A stretch of 64,000 nucleotides of DNA from JACDAL01 sp963849115 (GTDB lineage Bacteria > Actinomycetota > CADDZG01 > WHSQ01), in contig CAWKGK010000009.1 in NCBI GenBank assembly GCA_963849115.1, forward strand, positions 62,001-126,000. Direction: 5' to 3'. Numbering within the stretch: position 1 is the first letter of the stretch; the number at the start of each line of letters is the position of its first letter. Shown piece after piece: positions 23,387 to 31,903 of this stretch. The notes beneath the pieces were generated by a model that was not told the origin of the DNA, ran no database searches, and was given only the letters and a program-made list of their open reading frames with translations. Position numbers and translations under genes: made by a program.

Positions 23387-24261
23387 TGGCTATCTTGATC
23401 GGTAACGACACGAAACTCGTGGTCCAGGGTTTGACCGGCCGCGAGGGCTCATTTCATGCCAAACGAAATCAGGATTACGGCACCGATCTGGTTGCCGGCG
23501 TTACGCCGGGCAAGGGCGGCAGCGAGGTCTCTGGCACTCCGGTCTTCGACACCGTGGAGAGCGCGATCTCTGAGACGGGGGCAAACGCGGCCCTCGTGTT
23601 CGTGCCTCCCCGCTTCGCGGCCGACGCCATCCTCGAAGGACACGACGCGGGGATCGAGGTCATCATTGCGGTCACAGAAGGCGTGCCCGCCCTCGACATG
23701 GCGCGCGCGGTCGCTCATGTACGGGGCTCGGGCAACGGGGTCCACCTCATCGGGCCCAACTGCCCGGGCGTGATCTCTCCGGATCTGGCCAACGTCGGGA
23801 TCATTCCGGGCGAGATCTGCTCCGAGGGGCCGGTCGGGCTCGTGTCCCGCTCGGGGACGCTCACCTATCAGATCGTCCACGAGCTGACCCAGAAGGGCGT
23901 GGGTCAATCCACCTGCGTCGGCATCGGAGGCGACCCTATTCCGGGCTCGAACTTCATCGACATCCTCGAACTCTTCGAGGACGACCAAGACACCGATCTC
24001 GTGGTCATGGTCGGCGAGATCGGTGGCGATGCGGAGGAGCGCGCCGCGGAGTGGAGCAAGGACAACATGACCAAGCCGATCGTCGCCTACATCGCCGGGC
24101 TGACCGCACCGGAGGGAAAGCGCATGGGCCACGCCGGGGCGATCGTGTCGGGTTCGAAGGGAACGGCGAAAGCCAAGATCGAAGCACTCGAGGGGGCCGG
24201 TATCCGCGTCGGGCGCAACCCGACCGAGGTAGCGGAGATCGTGGCCGAGATCAAGGGCTGA
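23386..24261 (+). CDS. sucD: Succinyl-CoA synthetase alpha subunit
   Basis: 291 aa. CoA-binding N-terminus (VVQGLTGREGSFHAKRNQDYG) and ligase domain with GPNCPGVISP. The phosphohistidine is in GHAGAIVSG, the normal active-site context. It starts in the sucC stop codon and is followed after 11 nt by an esterase gene, so the operon continues. Confidence 0.97.
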   Translation: MAILIGNDTKLVVQGLTGREGSFHAKRNQDYGTDLVAGVTPGKGGSEVSGTPVFDTVESAISETGANAALVFVPPRFAADAILEGHDAGIEVIIAVTEGVPALDMARAVAHVRGSGNGVHLIGPNCPGVISPDLANVGIIPGEICSEGPVGLVSRSGTLTYQIVHELTQKGVGQSTCVGIGGDPIPGSNFIDILELFEDDQDTDLVVMVGEIGGDAEERAAEWSKDNMTKPIVAYIAGLTAPEGKRMGHAGAIVSGSKGTAKAKIEALEGAGIRVGRNPTEVAEIVAEIKG

Positions 24262-24272
24262 GACCCGCAGAA

Positions 24273-25304
24273 GTGACAACGCCTGTCGGACCCCCGTGGG
24301 AGCGGCCCCTGAAAGGCCACCTCGAGCGACTCGTGATCGACTCCCAAGTGTTGCGGGACAACCCGCTCGGCGATCCGTCTCGGCGTCCTCTCTACGTCTA
24401 CCTGCCACCCGGGCTAAAGGACGGCCCTTGTGCCTCTATCTACGTCATCCAGGGCATGACCGGGCAGGTGGACATGTGGCTCAACCGCACGGCCTTCGAG
24501 CCGAACATGATCGAACGCCTCGACGCCTTGTTCGCGGACGGCGAGTGCCCCCCGGCGGTTGTGGTGATGGTCGATGCGTGGACGAGTTATGGGGGTTCCC
24601 AGTTCATCAACTCGGCCGCCACCGGAAGCTACATGGATTACCTCTGCGACGAAGTCGTACCGTTCATCGACGAGCGCTACCCCACCGCCTCGAGCCGTGA
24701 TCACCGCGGCTTGAGCGGCAAGTCGAGCGGCGGCTACGGGGCAATGGTGGTCCCGATGCTGCGCCCTGATGTCTTCTCGGGGCTCGCCTCACACGCCGGA
24801 GATGCTCTATTCGAGGCCTGCTATCTGACCGAGTTTCCCGTCACGACCCGAATTCTCCGGGATCGCTTCGACGGCTCCTACGAGGTTTTCTGGAAGCATT
24901 TCCGTTCGACCGAATCGCTCGACCCCAAGCTTCACGCCCCACTCAACACCTACGCGATGGCGGCCTGCTACTCACCGGATGAGGACCATCCCGGCGAGGT
25001 CGTCCTGCCCTTCGACCTCGACACGGGCAAGATCATCGACGAGGTGTGGGCTCGATGGCTTGCGTGGGACCCGGTCCGTATGGCGGAAAAGAGTGTTGAG
25101 GCACTGCGCAGCATGAGGCACATCTATCTCGATGCCGGGCGTTCCGACGAGTATTACCTCGACCTCGGCGCTCAGGCGTTCGCCAAGGAGCTGTCCGCCC
25201 ACGGCATAGAGCACACGCTCGAGCTCTTCGAGGGCACTCACGGCGGGCTCCAGTACCGCTATCCGGGAGCGATAGCGGCCCTGGCCGCGGCCCTTGCGGT
25301 GTGA
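24273..25304 (+). CDS. Putative esterase (alpha/beta hydrolase)
   Basis: 343 aa esterase-D/tributyrin-esterase-type hydrolase. RPLYVYLPPGL and CASIYVIQGMTG begin the core. The nucleophile lies in HRGLSGKSSGGYGAM (G-x-S-x-G with S in KSSGG). A late His (FEGTHGGLQYRYP) completes the triad. No signal peptide, so cytoplasmic. GTG 24273 is 11 nt after sucD; its TGA overlaps the purN GTG. Substrate unknown. Confidence 0.8.
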   Translation: MTTPVGPPWERPLKGHLERLVIDSQVLRDNPLGDPSRRPLYVYLPPGLKDGPCASIYVIQGMTGQVDMWLNRTAFEPNMIERLDALFADGECPPAVVVMVDAWTSYGGSQFINSAATGSYMDYLCDEVVPFIDERYPTASSRDHRGLSGKSSGGYGAMVVPMLRPDVFSGLASHAGDALFEACYLTEFPVTTRILRDRFDGSYEVFWKHFRSTESLDPKLHAPLNTYAMAACYSPDEDHPGEVVLPFDLDTGKIIDEVWARWLAWDPVRMAEKSVEALRSMRHIYLDAGRSDEYYLDLGAQAFAKELSAHGIEHTLELFEGTHGGLQYRYPGAIAALAAALAV

Positions 25305-25882
25305 GCTCCCGTCTCGTGGTCCTCGTCTCCGGCGAGGGCTCGAACCTTCGGGCGCTCGCGGTTGCATGCGAGCGGGGAGAGGTGCCGGCCGAGGTGGTGG
25401 CGGTCGGCTCGGACAGAGACTGCGGGGGAGTTGGGTGGGCCTCCGCTCGTGGCAATGCAACCTTCGTGGTCCCGTTTCGCTCTCCTCGTGCGCAGTGGAG
25501 CTCCGTATTGCTCGAGCGTGTGCGCCACTTCCTCCCTGATCTGGTCGTGTCTGCAGGTTTCATGCGGATCCTGTCGCCGGAGTTCGTCGACGCTTACGAG
25601 GGGCGCCTCATCAACCTGCATCCCTCGCTGCTCCCGAGCTTCCCCGGCCCCCATGCGGTGCGCGACGCTCTGGCGGCGGGGGTGCCGGTTACCGGAACCA
25701 CCGTGCACTTCGTCGACCACGGTGTCGATTCGGGACCGGTGATCCTGCAGCGGACGGTTGTGATCGAGCCGGGGGATACGGAGGAGTCGTTGCATGCGCG
25801 CATAAAGGGGGCCGAGCACGAGCTGTTGCCGGAAGCCTGCCGCCACGTTCTCTTCAGCCAGAACCCCGCTCAGCGGGGCTAG
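25301..25882 (+). CDS. purN: Phosphoribosylglycinamide formyltransferase
   Basis: 193 aa. GEGSNLRAL begins the GAR-binding site. Catalytic His sits in INLHPSLLPSFPGPHAV, and the Asp in TTVHFVDHGVDSGP. It adds the formyl group from 10-formyl-THF in purine synthesis step 3. GTG overlaps the esterase stop (GTGA). Its last codons lie inside a hairpin repeat (25864-25878) and overlap the convergent DUF559 gene by 29 nt. purH is 2.5 kb downstream, separated by accessory genes. Confidence 0.94.
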   Translation: MSSRLVVLVSGEGSNLRALAVACERGEVPAEVVAVGSDRDCGGVGWASARGNATFVVPFRSPRAQWSSVLLERVRHFLPDLVVSAGFMRILSPEFVDAYEGRLINLHPSLLPSFPGPHAVRDALAAGVPVTGTTVHFVDHGVDSGPVILQRTVVIEPGDTEESLHARIKGAEHELLPEACRHVLFSQNPAQRG

Positions 25883-26783
25883 CTCTGCACAGAGCGTCCA
25901 AAACCCTTTGAGCAACAGTGCGCGGCCGGTGCTGGAGGTCCTCCCAGGTGACGTAGACAATGATCCACCCCAGGGACTGGAGTCGGTTGTGCCGGTCGAT
26001 GTCCTTCTCCCAGTTCTGGCGTCCCGAATGCCACTCGTAAGACTGGCATTCAATGGCGACCTTCATGTCGGGATAGGCGAAGTCGAGGCGAGCGATGAAG
26101 TGCCCGTCTTCCTCCACGACGAACTGGGCCACCGGCTGTGGCACGCCGCGACTGATCAAGATCCGTCGGAACCTTGTCTCCAGAGGGCTCTCAGGAACGC
26201 CACCGACGGGTCGCTCATCGAGGAGCCGCCGGAGAACGCCTGCTCCGCTGTGGCCCGAACCACACCTTTCAGTCAATTTTCGATGCAGGGCCGGCAGGGA
26301 AGTCTGGCCCTGCCGGAGGGCTGAATCGAGCGCAACCTCCACGAGATTCGGTGGCAGCGCCGCTCCCAGCTCGACCAGCGTTCGGGTGGGAGTTGTAACG
26401 GGGATCGGGCCGACGTGGACGAGGTCGCAGTCCGGGAGTCGATCAGTGTGGTGAAAGATGAACCTGCCCGAGCGCGGCCGCCGGGTGGTGGCGCTGATTG
26501 TCTCCACCAAGTTGCCGTCGTAGCCGTACAGCCCGTGCAGCCGAATCGCAGTTCTCATTGCGGCCGCGCCCTTCGCGACTATTACCGCGGCCAGCACGTC
26601 TTGCTCGTAGCTGCGTGGGACGGACGCCACTCTGTAGACACGCCGAAACACAGGTATCCAGAGACGCTGCTCGATGCGGCGATCGATCGCGCTGCTCGAG
26701 TAGCCGAGCTCCGCAGCCTCGGCACGGGTGATGATTCCGTGGTGTGCCGCGACAAAGCTCAGAAGTCGCCGTTCGAGGTCCAT
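25854..26783 (-). CDS. AbiEi-like/DUF559 protein
   Basis: 309 aa. The N-terminal winged-helix part (ERRLLSFVAAHHGIITRAEA, then GYSSSAIDRRIEQRLW and FRRVYRV) matches the AbiEi-antitoxin-like domain. The C-terminus is a DUF559-type restriction-endonuclease fold: RLDFAYPDMKVAIECQSYEWH supplies the D...E-x-Q/K-like core, and ENWEKDIDRHNRLQSLGW-type sequence follows. Such fused proteins are common, often multicopy, in actinobacteria, and their role is unsettled. The gene is bracketed by 36-bp imperfect direct repeats and splits a purine-gene neighbourhood, suggesting insertion. It overlaps purN by 29 nt at the 3' end. Confidence 0.78.
   Translation of the reverse strand: MDLERRLLSFVAAHHGIITRAEAAELGYSSSAIDRRIEQRLWIPVFRRVYRVASVPRSYEQDVLAAVIVAKGAAAMRTAIRLHGLYGYDGNLVETISATTRRPRSGRFIFHHTDRLPDCDLVHVGPIPVTTPTRTLVELGAALPPNLVEVALDSALRQGQTSLPALHRKLTERCGSGHSGAGVLRRLLDERPVGGVPESPLETRFRRILISRGVPQPVAQFVVEEDGHFIARLDFAYPDMKVAIECQSYEWHSGRQNWEKDIDRHNRLQSLGWIIVYVTWEDLQHRPRTVAQRVLDALCRASPAERGSG
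25864..25899. repeat. 36-bp direct repeat, copy 1 (with hairpin)
   Basis: Begins with CCCCGCTCAGCGGGG, a 6-bp stem hairpin, then CTAGCTCTGCACAGAGCGTCC. It matches the copy at 26849-26884 at 29 of 36 positions. It sits at the purN/DUF559 convergent junction and may also end transcription. Confidence 0.65.
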
Positions 26784-26848
26784 CCTGGAATCGCATCACG
26801 CGTTGCTGCCGTTGTTGTGGTGCGCGCCACAGTTCGATGCAGAACTGG

Positions 26849-26884
26849 CCCCGCTCAGCGGGGTTGACTCTGCTCAGAACGCTC
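26849..26884. repeat. 36-bp direct repeat, copy 2 (with hairpin)
   Basis: Same orientation as the copy at 25864-25899. The first 15 bases (CCCCGCTCAGCGGGG) are identical, the rest diverged. It lies just upstream of the DUF559 start and covers the last codons of the SPW-like gene. Confidence 0.65.
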
Positions 26885-27244
26885 GAAGCGGGTCGCGATC
26901 GTCAACAGCAGATGGATGATGCCGAGGACTATGAAGAAGATCGTCGGCTCCTGCTCGTCGGAGAAGCCCAGCACGAACGGGGCGATGATCAACAGCACTG
27001 CGAGCGCGTAGTCGAGAACCACATGGGCGGAGACCGAGAGCCCGTCCACGAGCCCGGTGGGCCCGGTCGTGGTGCCGGCCACGAGCAGGATCACGATGCC
27101 CACAGCGACCGACACGCCGGTCGCAGAGCCGGACTCGAAGCCGAATAGCAAGGGGGCCGCGATGAACGCGACCCCCGCTATGTACTCGATGATGCCGTGG
27201 GCGGCGGCTGGTATGGGCCCGTCTCGCAACAGCGGATTCGCCAT
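26855..27244 (-). CDS. SPW-repeat-like membrane protein
   Basis: 129 aa with four TM helices in two similar halves: HGIIEYIAGVAFIAAPLLFGF and a second HVVLDYALAVLLIIAPFVLGF block, the internal duplication of SPW-type proteins. ATG 27244. It lies 20 nt downstream of yceI in the same direction, so is probably co-transcribed. The last residues (SEQSQPR) are encoded in the direct repeat at 26849, so the C-terminus may have been reshaped by that element. Confidence 0.72.
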   Translation of the reverse strand: MANPLLRDGPIPAAAHGIIEYIAGVAFIAAPLLFGFESGSATGVSVAVGIVILLVAGTTTGPTGLVDGLSVSAHVVLDYALAVLLIIAPFVLGFSDEQEPTIFFIVLGIIHLLLTIATRFERSEQSQPR

Positions 27245-27264
27245 AGGCGGCAGCGTACCCGAGG

Positions 27265-27834
27265 TTACTGCTTGGTCGCCTCGACCTGGATCTCGATCGT
27301 GAGCTTCTTGGACACCGCTACGCCGCCTGTCTCCAGCGCCTGGTTCCAACTCACTCCCCAATCGTCGCGGGCGAGCTGGCCCTCGGCGGAGAAGAATGCA
27401 CGCCTCAGCCCGTAGGGGTCCTGTATGACTCCTTGGAACTCGCCGGCGAGCGTCACCGGCTTGGTCACGCCGCGCATGGTCAGATCTCCGATGAGCTCGA
27501 AACGTCCCTCGTCTGAAATGGAGACGTTGGTGCTGCGGAACTTGATCTCCGGGTGATTCTCGGCGTCGAGGAAGTCGGCGCTCCTGAGGTGACCGTCGCG
27601 GTTGGCATCGGTCGTGTCGATGCTGGCGGCGTCGATCGTGATTTCGGCCCACGACTGGGACGGATCCTCCTCGATGTGGAGGGCGCCGGAGAAGCTACTG
27701 AAGTATCCCCTGACCTTCGACACCACGAAGTGGCGAGCGATAGCGCCGATACTGGAATGGGCCTGATCGATTGCCCATGTCCCAGGCTCGGGGAACTCTG
27801 TCGTACTCACGGTGCGAGTCGCTGTTTCCGCCAT
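27265..27834 (-). CDS. YceI-family protein
   Basis: 189 aa lipocalin-like YceI domain: GTWAIDQAHSSIGAIARHFVVSKVRG at the start, DGHLRSADFLDAENHPEIKF in the middle, GDLTMRGVTKPVTL and FSAEGQLARDDWGVSWNQ later. YceI proteins bind polyisoprenoid or similar lipids. No signal peptide is seen, so a cytoplasmic form. A strong AGGAGGACAAG precedes the ATG. It is divergent from a MarR regulator with two matching operator-like sites between. Confidence 0.92.
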   Translation of the reverse strand: MAETATRTVSTTEFPEPGTWAIDQAHSSIGAIARHFVVSKVRGYFSSFSGALHIEEDPSQSWAEITIDAASIDTTDANRDGHLRSADFLDAENHPEIKFRSTNVSISDEGRFELIGDLTMRGVTKPVTLAGEFQGVIQDPYGLRRAFFSAEGQLARDDWGVSWNQALETGGVAVSKKLTIEIQVEATKQ

Positions 27835-27888
27835 CTTGTCCTCCTGGTCCTAGGTACCGGTCTCGTGCCGGTCTTACCCCTCACAACT

Positions 27889-27952
27889 GTTGCATACACA
27901 ACCTTATTCCCAAACTGGGGGTGGGCCGGCGGAAGAAAGTTGTGCGCGCAAC
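27889..27952. promoter_or_regulatory. Paired GTTG(N6)CAAC sites between yceI and marR
   Basis: Two dyads of the same form, GTTGCATACACAAC (27889-27902) and GTTGTGCGCGCAAC (27939-27952), whose centres are 50 bp apart, close to five helical turns. TTG(N6)CAA palindromes are typical MarR-family targets. They lie between divergent yceI and marR genes, fitting repression of both. Confidence 0.65.
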
Positions 27953-27969
27953 CGTCGTATCATGGGGTC

Positions 27970-28431
27970 ATGGACCGAGGAAGCGACGGCCCCCAGCTCG
28001 AGGCGTGGAGGGCCTATCTGAGCGGCTATCGGGCTGTGCTCGACGTGCTCGAGGATGAGCTGAAATGTGCACGGGGGCTTCCCCTGACCTGGTACGACGT
28101 GCTCGCCCAGCTCCATGACACCCCCGGCCACAGGCTGCGCATGAAGGACCTAGCGGATTCGATCATGCTTTCCAAGAGCGGGCTCACGCGGGTGGTCGAC
28201 CGAATGGTGGGGGCCGACCTGGTGGCCAGGGAATCCTGCCCCTCAGACCGCCGGGGTTACGAGGCGGTGCTGACACCCGCCGGCCGCCGGGCGTTCGAGG
28301 AGGCCTATCCCGTTCACCTCGAGGGCATCGAGCGTCACTTCTCCCGCTATTTCTCCGACGCCGAAGCTCGGGCTCTGTCCCAGGCGCTGATGAAGCTGCT
28401 GCATCCGGGTCCCGCTGCTCCGTGCCCCTAG
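27970..28431 (+). CDS. MarR-family transcriptional regulator
   Basis: 153 aa winged-helix dimer protein. LPLTWYDVLAQLHDTPGHRLRM, DLADSIMLSKSGLTRVVDRM (recognition helix), SDRRGYEAVLTPAGRRAFEE (wing) follow the MarR order. Many members respond to phenolics or oxidants. ATG 27970 gives the standard length. Its end overlaps the purH start by 10 nt, so the purine gene may be read from the regulator's promoter. Confidence 0.92.
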   Translation: MDRGSDGPQLEAWRAYLSGYRAVLDVLEDELKCARGLPLTWYDVLAQLHDTPGHRLRMKDLADSIMLSKSGLTRVVDRMVGADLVARESCPSDRRGYEAVLTPAGRRAFEEAYPVHLEGIERHFSRYFSDAEARALSQALMKLLHPGPAAPCP

Positions 28432-29927
28432 CTCGAGCGCTGCTGAGCGTGTCCGACAAGAGGGGCATCGCAGAACTGGCGCAGGCCCTGGTCGAGGCGG
28501 GGGCGGAGATCGTTTCCTCCGGCGGCACCGCTCAAGCTCTAGAAGCGGAAGGCCTCCCGGTGACCCCAGTGGAGCAGGTCACCGGCGCACCGGAGATGCT
28601 CGGGGGCCGGGTCAAGACGCTCCACCCCTTGATCCACGGCGGCATCCTTGCGGACAGAGCCGAGCCCTCCCACCTCCGCGAGATGAAACAGCTCCACATC
28701 ACGCCCATCGATCTCGTCGTCGTCGACCTCTATCCCTTCGCGCAGGCGCTGGGGGAGGGCCTCGGAGAGGATGAGCTCATCGAGCACATCGATATCGGCG
28801 GAGTGGCGCTGATCAGGGCTGCGGCCAAGAACTGGCGGGCCGTGACCGTGGTGGTGACTCCCGAGCGTTACCGAGAGCTGATCGAGGCGATAAGAGACGG
28901 CGGGGCCTCGATCGAGCTGCGGCGTCGGCTCGCCCTCGAGGCCTTCTCGCACACGGCCGCCTACGACGCCGCCATCGCCCAGTACCTTGCCGGCAAGGAA
29001 TCGCAGGGCGATCCCCTCGTGTTATCGGCCCGCAGGACGCTCCATCTGCGCTATGGAGAGAACCCGCACCAACGCGCGGCCCTCTACGAGGGCTTCGGGC
29101 GTGGGATCGGGAGCTCCACTCAGCTGGGCGGCAAGGAGCTCTCCTACAACAACCTGCTGGATGCGGATGCGGCCTGGCGTCTGGCCACCTCTCTGGACCC
29201 CCCGGCAGCCGTCATCGTCAAACACACCAACCCATGTGGTGCAGCCGCTGGAGGTGCATTGGAGTCGGCGTTGCGACGCGCCCGTGCCTGCGACGAGAGC
29301 GCAGCCTTCGGAGGCATCGTGGCACTGAATGAGACCTGCGATGGCGGGGCCGCCGGAGCCGTCATCGAGTCGTTCTTCGAGGTCGTGGTCGCGCCCGGCT
29401 ATGAGCCCGAGGCGCTCGACATCCTGCGACAGAAAAAGAACCTGCGCGTGCTGGCGGCGGAGGCCCCTAGCGCGGCGGTCGAGCTGCGTAGCATCTCGGG
29501 AGGGCTCCTGATGCAGTCGTCCGACGAGGTATCGGGGGTCAGGTCATGGACCGTGGTAACCGAGGCTGAGCCTCGTCCCGAGCAGCTCGACGATCTCTGC
29601 TTCGCCTGGAAGGTCGCCGCCAACGTGAAGTCGAATGCCATCGTGCTGGCCGCCGAGCGAGCGACCGTGGGCATCGGTGCCGGTCAGATGAGCCGGGTGC
29701 AGGCAGCAGAGCTGGCTGCTCGCAACGCAGGGCCACGCGCAGCGGGTGCGGCTTGCGCCTCCGACGCCTTCTTTCCCTTTGCCGACGGAATCGAGGCGCT
29801 GGCGGAGGCAGGGGTTGCCGCCATTGTGCAGCCGGGCGGATCGGTGCGTGACGACGAGATCATTGCGGCGGCCGACGAACGCGGGCTCGCGATGGTGCTC
29901 ACGGGACAACGTCACTTTCGTCATTGA
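28422..29927 (+). CDS. purH: Bifunctional AICAR transformylase/IMP cyclohydrolase
   Basis: 501 aa, full length. MGS-like IMP cyclohydrolase domain (ALLSVSDKRGIAELAQAL, GGRVKTLHPLIHGGI) then AICAR formyltransferase domain (LRYGENPHQRAALY, VIVKHTNPCGAA, GAGQMSRV, DAFFPFADGIE). It performs the last two steps of IMP synthesis. GTG at 28422 lies inside the marR 3' end. It ends 4 nt from the convergent MFS gene. Confidence 0.97.
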   Translation: MPLARALLSVSDKRGIAELAQALVEAGAEIVSSGGTAQALEAEGLPVTPVEQVTGAPEMLGGRVKTLHPLIHGGILADRAEPSHLREMKQLHITPIDLVVVDLYPFAQALGEGLGEDELIEHIDIGGVALIRAAAKNWRAVTVVVTPERYRELIEAIRDGGASIELRRRLALEAFSHTAAYDAAIAQYLAGKESQGDPLVLSARRTLHLRYGENPHQRAALYEGFGRGIGSSTQLGGKELSYNNLLDADAAWRLATSLDPPAAVIVKHTNPCGAAAGGALESALRRARACDESAAFGGIVALNETCDGGAAGAVIESFFEVVVAPGYEPEALDILRQKKNLRVLAAEAPSAAVELRSISGGLLMQSSDEVSGVRSWTVVTEAEPRPEQLDDLCFAWKVAANVKSNAIVLAAERATVGIGAGQMSRVQAAELAARNAGPRAAGAACASDAFFPFADGIEALAEAGVAAIVQPGGSVRDDEIIAAADERGLAMVLTGQRHFRH

Positions 29928-29931
29928 TGTT

Positions 29932-31290
29932 TTAGGGGGCAAGGTGGGCGGCGGAGTCCTCCATGGCGCGCAAGCCCGGCAATAACAAGAAAGCCAGGAC
30001 CGCCAGGCCGCCGAGCACACCCGCCCACGCCAGCGTCGCCTCGTTGCCCAGCACCAGCGCGACCGGGCCGGCGAGGGCGAACGACAGCGGCGTCAAGCCC
30101 GTCGACACCAGCCAATCGAAGCTCGAGACGCGGCCCAAGAGATCGGCGGGGACCATGCGGTGCATCAGCGTGCCCCAAACGATCAACCCCGTGGTGAAAG
30201 TGGCCCCGATCACCAGGCTGGCAAGCATCGCCTCCCAAATCTCGGTGGCAATGGCGTAGTAGGAGATGACGAACGTCCCCACCGACCAGTTGAGGAACAT
30301 GAAGGTGAGCTGGCGGCGGGGCAGCCCCTGCTGGGACACGGTGATCGAGGCAAGGATCGAGCCCACCCCACCGATCGCCAGTATGAAGCCGTAGGCTCCC
30401 GCCCCGCCGCCGATGTTTTCCCTCACAAGCAGCGGAAGAAGAACCTGCAGCGGACCGACGAAGCACAACTGGGCGATGGCCGCGGCCGCCAGCGTGCCCC
30501 ACAGCCACGTGTGCGATCGCACGAAGGAGAACCCTTCGGCGATCTCGGATAACACGGAGGCGTGGGGTGTCGTCGCGGCCCGGCGTTGGGGGCGCATGAG
30601 GAGTACGCAGGCGGCCGAGAGTGCGAACGAGGCGCCGTCGATGAGAAAAGCCTCGCCCGGCCCCCAGAAGGCGACGAGCAGCCCGCCGAGGGCGGGTCCC
30701 ACGAGCCGGAACGCTACGGGCCGCACGAACTGATCCAGGGCGTTGGCCTCAACCAGGAGGTTCTGCGGGACGATGTCGGGAACGATGGCGCCGAACGCGG
30801 GCATGAAGAAGGCCTCCCCGCCTCCATAGACGGCGACCAGCACCAGGATGTGCCACAGCTCGATGTTGCCGGTCACCGAGAGCAGCCCCAGACTTCCGAT
30901 CGCCACTGCGCGGACGATGTCCGACGCCAGCAGGATCGTCCGGCGGTCGAGCCGGTCCGAGACCACGCCCCCGATCAGCAGGAACACGACCTGGGGGACG
31001 GTCCAGGCCACCCCGACCGCGGACAGGGCGGTGGGCGCGTCGGATATTCGCAGCACCTCCCAGGCGATGGCCACGAAATAGATTCCGTCTCCCAGCATGG
31101 ACACCGTCATTCCGGCCCACAGCAGGGAAAAGTCGCGCAGCTTGAGCGGCTGCACGATCTTGAGACGGCCACTTAGTGGGCCCCGGCCCTCGTCTTCCTC
31201 GATCCGGTGCCGGGGGGGCCTGTGCTTAGGAGTGGGATCGGCGCCGCCGTTGTCCGCTCGGATCGGCCCCTCGTCCACCATCTCGACCAT
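29932..31290 (-). CDS. MFS transporter (enterobactin/macrolide-exporter-like)
   Basis: 452 aa with 12 predicted TM helices and a 45-residue charged N-terminal tail. FSLLWAGMTVSMLGDGIYFVA opens TM1; GGVVSDRLDRRTILLASD is the motif-A-like loop between TM2 and TM3; VSSFDWLVSTGLTPLSFALA is near the end. This resembles MFS_3 (MefA/EntS-like) exporters. Substrate not predictable. It converges on purH with a 4-nt gap. Confidence 0.88.
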   Translation of the reverse strand: MVEMVDEGPIRADNGGADPTPKHRPPRHRIEEDEGRGPLSGRLKIVQPLKLRDFSLLWAGMTVSMLGDGIYFVAIAWEVLRISDAPTALSAVGVAWTVPQVVFLLIGGVVSDRLDRRTILLASDIVRAVAIGSLGLLSVTGNIELWHILVLVAVYGGGEAFFMPAFGAIVPDIVPQNLLVEANALDQFVRPVAFRLVGPALGGLLVAFWGPGEAFLIDGASFALSAACVLLMRPQRRAATTPHASVLSEIAEGFSFVRSHTWLWGTLAAAAIAQLCFVGPLQVLLPLLVRENIGGGAGAYGFILAIGGVGSILASITVSQQGLPRRQLTFMFLNWSVGTFVISYYAIATEIWEAMLASLVIGATFTTGLIVWGTLMHRMVPADLLGRVSSFDWLVSTGLTPLSFALAGPVALVLGNEATLAWAGVLGGLAVLAFLLLPGLRAMEDSAAHLAP

Positions 31291-31432
31291 CCTAGTAGGC
31301 GTTGCCGATCCGGGCCTGAGTCACCCCCCCGGGCGTTTCGACCCCCAACACGGCGGACACAGGTCGGGCGATCCCCCGGTCCGGCTTACGCTCGGGCACG
31401 TCCCTCGGCTACTCCCACAGTATTGTGGAGCC

Positions 31433-31903
31433 ATGTTTACCGGAGAGGTCGTCGCCATCTATATCGCCTCCGACGAGGGCATGCCCACCGAGTCGGTGGC
31501 CGAAGTGAGAGCACTCGCGGGTCGCGGGCTCGAGGGCGACCGCTACGCTCGCGGGGAGGGCAAGTTCTCCAAGAAGGACGATCCGGGCCAAGAGGTGACG
31601 CTGATCGAGTCCGAAGCCATCGCTGCGCTCAAGGTGGATTACGGCATCGACCTAGGCCTCGGCGGCAGCAGGCGCAACATCGTCACCAGAGGAGTGCCGC
31701 TGAACCATTTGGTGGATAAAGAGTTCCAGGTCGGCGAGACGACTCTCAGGGGCGTCGAGCTGTGCGAGCCGTGCGGTTACCTCGAAGGCCTTACCGAAAA
31801 GGGGATCCGAAAAGGCCTGGCGCATCGGGGCGGGCTCAATGCCCAGATCGTGTCCGAGGGCCTGATCCGGCAGGGGGACGAGATCTCGGGCGGGGCCGGC
31901 TAG
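31433..31903 (+). CDS. MOSC-domain protein
   Basis: 156 aa stand-alone MOSC domain. VRALAGRGLEGDRYARGEG, LIESEAIAAL, RRNIVTRGVPLNHL and CEPCGYLEGL (the conserved Cys) appear in family order. MOSC proteins bind sulphur or molybdenum-cofactor-related ligands. ATG 31433 gives the expected N-terminus; GGAG lies only 2 nt before it, so the ribosome binding site is poor. It overlaps the convergent Pmt gene by 4 nt. Confidence 0.88.
   Translation: MFTGEVVAIYIASDEGMPTESVAEVRALAGRGLEGDRYARGEGKFSKKDDPGQEVTLIESEAIAALKVDYGIDLGLGGSRRNIVTRGVPLNHLVDKEFQVGETTLRGVELCEPCGYLEGLTEKGIRKGLAHRGGLNAQIVSEGLIRQGDEISGGAG

Noticed and set aside
26855..27652. Longer 265-codon form of the SPW-like protein
   Set aside because: The upstream half is antisense-free but lies out of frame inside yceI and is Arg-rich; the membrane-protein part starts at ATG 27244.
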